A stretch of 64,000 nucleotides of DNA from JAPPHA01 sp963664045 (GTDB taxonomy: Bacteria; Pseudomonadota; Alphaproteobacteria; Rhodobacterales; Rhodobacteraceae). The translations under genes were made by a program, and so were the position numbers. The notes under the pieces are model-generated. The model was given only the letters and a program-made list of their open reading frames with translations, was not told where the DNA came from and did not search any database. How positions within the stretch are numbered: position 1 is the first letter of the stretch; the number at the start of each line of letters is the position of its first letter. Positions 61,580-64,000 of the stretch are shown one piece after another. Location of the stretch: assembly GCA_963664045.2 (NCBI GenBank), contig CAXXGT010000006.1, positions 186,001 through 250,000 on the forward strand. Reading direction: 5' to 3'.

Positions 61580-62146
61580 ATGAATGCGGAGAATTCGAGA
61601 ACAGGGCCAATGTTGAAGCTGGCAGCCATCATTGACGCCATCAACGCCAAGATCGGCACCACTGCCGCTTACCTGGTCTACGCGGTCATGGGCATCATCG
61701 GATACGAAGTGGTGATGCGCACGTTCTTCAACAAGCCAACAGCCTGGGTGCATGACCTCAGCGGGTGGCTTTTGGTTTTCTACATTTTCCTGGGCGGCGC
61801 TTGGGCGCTGCAGAAGGGATACTTCGTGCGGGTTGACGTCGCGTACATGCACTTTCCCGCGCGGGTTCAGGCTGCGATCGAGTTGTTTGCAGGCACAACC
61901 CTGATGGCGCTCTTTGCATGGATCATGATTACCAAGGGGTTCGAGTTTGGAATGCGGTCGTACAATGTAGGAGAGACCTCGGCGAATGGGTCTTGGAAGG
62001 GACGGGTTTGGCCGGCGAAGCTGATCATGCCTATCGGGATGATCCTCTTGTCGCTTGCCTGGGCGTCCCGCGCCATTCGTGCGGCGGCCCGACTGATCGA
62101 TCCCACAACCGTAGCATCCGAAGAAGAATCCGGGGCTGCGGGCTGA
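61580..62146 (+). CDS. TRAP transporter small permease (DctQ family)
   Basis: A 188-residue protein with four membrane segments (AAYLVYAVMGIIGYEVVMRT, HDLSGWLLVFYIFLGGAWAL, IELFAGTTLMALFAWIMIT, LIMPIGMILLSLAWASRAI). VRVDVAYMHFP is the family's short signature. Start may be 61580 or, with a slightly better purine stretch, 61610. Its stop overlaps the DctM ATG (TGATG). Confidence 0.9.
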   Translation: MNAENSRTGPMLKLAAIIDAINAKIGTTAAYLVYAVMGIIGYEVVMRTFFNKPTAWVHDLSGWLLVFYIFLGGAWALQKGYFVRVDVAYMHFPARVQAAIELFAGTTLMALFAWIMITKGFEFGMRSYNVGETSANGSWKGRVWPAKLIMPIGMILLSLAWASRAIRAAARLIDPTTVASEEESGAAG

Positions 62147-63459
62147 TGGGCGCGATCGAATTCTCCTTGATCTTCTTTGGATCCATGTTCCTGTTCCTGG
62201 GGATCGGCGTCCCGATCGCCGTGGCTCTGGGCGGGCTCAGTGTTGCGTTGGTCTGGATCTTCTGGGGACCAAACGCACTGAATATGCTGGTCCTGAAGTC
62301 CTATGGGATGGCTTCGGCATTCGAATTGCTGGCCGTTCCGCTCTTCGTGTTCATGGCAAACATGCTCGAGCGATCCAAGATCGCCGACGATCTCTACCAG
62401 ACCATGAGCAAGTTTGCCGGTTCACGTCCGGGAGGTCTTGCAGCGGGCACAGTGCTGATCTGCATGATCTTTGCCGCCATGGCAGGAATTTCGGGCGCCG
62501 CGACAGTATCGATGGGCATTCTGGCGCTGCCAGCGATGCTATCGCGGGGCTACAACACCAAACTGGCCCTCGGGTCCATCGCTGCTGGCGGTTCGCTTGG
62601 TATCCTGATTCCGCCGTCGGTCACGATGATCATCTACGGTGTCATCGCGCAGGTTTCCGTCGGCAGGCTCTATGCTGGCGGTGTCGGGCCAGGACTGCTG
62701 TTGGTGGTCTTGTTCCTGATTTACATCATTGTTCGCGCGCGGCTGAACCCCGAGATCGCGCCGGGGCTGCCCAAGGAAGAGCTGGCTTCATGGCCTGAAA
62801 AACTTCGCTCGCTTACGGGCTTGATATTCCCCATCGGATTGGTGTTCGCTGTTCTCGGCTCCATCCTGGCGGGCGTTGCCAGCGTGTCGGAGGCGGCCGC
62901 CGTGGGTGCCATCGGATCCATGCTGACGGCGATGTTCAAACGCGGATTGAACTTCCGAATGTTCCACGAGGCCGCGGTCAACACATTGATGGTTTCGTCC
63001 CTGATTTTCTGGATCGTTATCGGGGCAGCAGCATTCGCCACGCTCTACACGGCTATGGGTGCCGCCAACCTGATCCAGGGCATGGTGCTTGGTCTTGAGA
63101 TCGACCGCTATTTGATCCTGGCGATCATGATGGGGATCCTGCTTGTTATGGGGATGGTGATTGAAACCACTGGCGTAATCATGATTGCGGTGCCGGTCAT
63201 GACGCCGATCATATTGCAGATCGGCTTCGACCCGATCTGGTTCGGCGTACTCTTCATTATCATGATGGAGATCGGCTTTTTGACACCGCCTTTCGGTTAC
63301 AATCTGTTCTATCTGAAAGGGGTTGCGCCGAAGAGTGTCAAACTGAGCGAAATCTACATGTCGATAATTCCTTTCGTCCTGCTGATGATCCTCGGACTGG
63401 CGCTCTGCATCGCCTTCCCTGGCATCATCAAATGGTTGCCTGAGGCGGTATTTGGCTAG
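62146..63459 (+). CDS. TRAP transporter large permease (DctM family)
   Basis: A 437-residue membrane protein with about twelve hydrophobic segments. Family motifs include MAGISGAATVSMGILALPAM, GSIAAGGSLGILIPPSVTMI, VASVSEAAAVGAIGSMLTAM and EIGFLTPPFGYNLFYLKGVA. It overlaps the DctQ stop at the ATG and forms the ion-coupled channel with it. Confidence 0.94.
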   Translation: MGAIEFSLIFFGSMFLFLGIGVPIAVALGGLSVALVWIFWGPNALNMLVLKSYGMASAFELLAVPLFVFMANMLERSKIADDLYQTMSKFAGSRPGGLAAGTVLICMIFAAMAGISGAATVSMGILALPAMLSRGYNTKLALGSIAAGGSLGILIPPSVTMIIYGVIAQVSVGRLYAGGVGPGLLLVVLFLIYIIVRARLNPEIAPGLPKEELASWPEKLRSLTGLIFPIGLVFAVLGSILAGVASVSEAAAVGAIGSMLTAMFKRGLNFRMFHEAAVNTLMVSSLIFWIVIGAAAFATLYTAMGAANLIQGMVLGLEIDRYLILAIMMGILLVMGMVIETTGVIMIAVPVMTPIILQIGFDPIWFGVLFIIMMEIGFLTPPFGYNLFYLKGVAPKSVKLSEIYMSIIPFVLLMILGLALCIAFPGIIKWLPEAVFG

Positions 63460-63479
63460 CGAGGAGGCGTCGAACGGAA

Positions 63480-63776
63480 ATGTTCATCCGCAAGATAACC
63501 TATCAGCTGAAGCCTGAATGCGACACCGAGAAAGGCCACCGGGACATGCGCAACGCCTTGGCGCGCGCATTTGAGGATACCGAAGGCATGCGCTCGGTCA
63601 GTCCGATCATGCCCAAAGTCGAGGGCAAGTACGAGGTGATCACGGTTTATTACGACGAGGCCAGCGCACGGGCCGCGACCCCGAAAGTGCAGGAGGAATG
63701 GAGCAGATTCTCCCACATGCTCGTCGAAGTCCCCCAGATCGCACTGTATGGCACGACGTTGAAGGAGCTCTTGTAG
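63480..63776 (+). CDS. Small hypothetical protein, ferredoxin-like fold expected
   Basis: A 98-residue protein following the TRAP genes after 20 bases. MFIRKITYQLKPECDTEKGH, then VEGKYEVITVYYDEASARAA, has the beta-alpha-beta pattern of small dimeric alpha/beta-barrel (ABM-like) proteins. No catalytic residue can be assigned. GGAGG lies somewhat far upstream of the ATG. Position suggests it is part of the TRAP-linked pathway. Confidence 0.65.
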   Translation: MFIRKITYQLKPECDTEKGHRDMRNALARAFEDTEGMRSVSPIMPKVEGKYEVITVYYDEASARAATPKVQEEWSRFSHMLVEVPQIALYGTTLKELL

Positions 63777-63806
63777 CAAGTGCCCAAGCGATCGGGAGCG
63801 GGGCGA

Positions 63807-64000
63807 ATGATTGGCGGTAGCGGAGCCAGCCGCTGGCAAAGCCCCGATTGGCCGTCGGCCACCCCGTATCTGCTGCTCATCGTACCGCCCTTGCTTTGGG
63901 GTGGAAACGCCGTGCTCGGACGGCACGTCGTCACGGAAATTCCGCCTGTACAGCTGTCGTTTCTTAGATGGCTGATATCTCTGGCGGTGCTGCTGCTATT
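63807..64000 (+). CDS. EamA/DMT-family transporter, N-terminal part
   Basis: A membrane protein running off the window. The first helix PYLLLIVPPLLWGGNAVLGR with the following IPPVQLSFLRWLISLAVLLL is the standard opening of EamA-type drug/metabolite exporters. GGGAG precedes the ATG at 63807; a GTG at 63780 in the same frame is an alternative. Confidence 0.8.
   Translation, partial: MIGGSGASRWQSPDWPSATPYLLLIVPPLLWGGNAVLGRHVVTEIPPVQLSFLRWLISLAVLLL

Overview
The window reads as a chromosomal segment of a GC-rich alphaproteobacterium, probably a heterotroph of the Rhodobacterales/Rhodospirillales/Hyphomicrobiales kind. This is an inference from three things: the abundance of ABC and TRAP solute importers next to small catabolic operons, FrcABC-like sugar importers with single-domain ATPases, and GC-rich codon use. 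No rRNA or tRNA gene was seen.

Left flank (1-24.7 kb) is metabolic. 1-3449 is the end of a sugar-type ABC importer interleaved with a YhfX-like PLP racemase and a SIS-domain sugar-phosphate isomerase. 4076-5065 is an aldo/keto reductase. 5305-11153 (minus strand) is a dipeptide/nickel-type ABC operon led by a nitrilase-superfamily amidase. 11576-16654 is a second sugar ABC importer, divergent from a TIM-barrel sugar isomerase and its RpiR-type regulator. 17800-22589 (minus strand) is a TRAP-TAXI importer with an M20 deacylase. A dead DppC gene and a phytanoyl-CoA-dioxygenase-like gene follow.

The middle (25.6-51.1 kb) is a mobile-element accretion zone. It holds an IS1380 element with visible ends, an IS1634-type transposase, an IS3 element with visible ends, IS91 and tyrosine-integrase debris, and two elements with Tn402/Tn7-like (TniA-type) ends. 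It also holds two miniature elements with about 38-bp Tn3-like terminal repeats (TIMEs), a deletion derivative of a Tn3 transposase, and six serine recombinase genes or remnants. The cargo is defence-like: an AbiEi-like/HipA fusion, a Phd/VapC pair, an AbiEi/AbiEii pair, and a translationally coupled PD-(D/E)XK-like, 53-residue and HNH gene set that I do not recognise as a described system. Metabolic islands survive inside the zone: a GntR regulator, a MetE-like protein, and a triple-RidA protein lying between two outward-facing recombinases.

Right flank (51.4-64 kb) is again metabolic. It has an epimerase, two AroM-family proteins, an SDR dehydrogenase and a hydantoinase/oxoprolinase pair (HyuB, HyuA). 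A LysR regulator is divergent from a complete TRAP importer (DctP, DctQ, DctM) with a small trailing protein, and the start of an EamA exporter closes the window. The natural reading is uptake of an organic acid or cyclic amide by the TRAP system, ring opening by HyuAB, and further handling by the SDR and AroM/racemase-like proteins. The substrate cannot be named from sequence.
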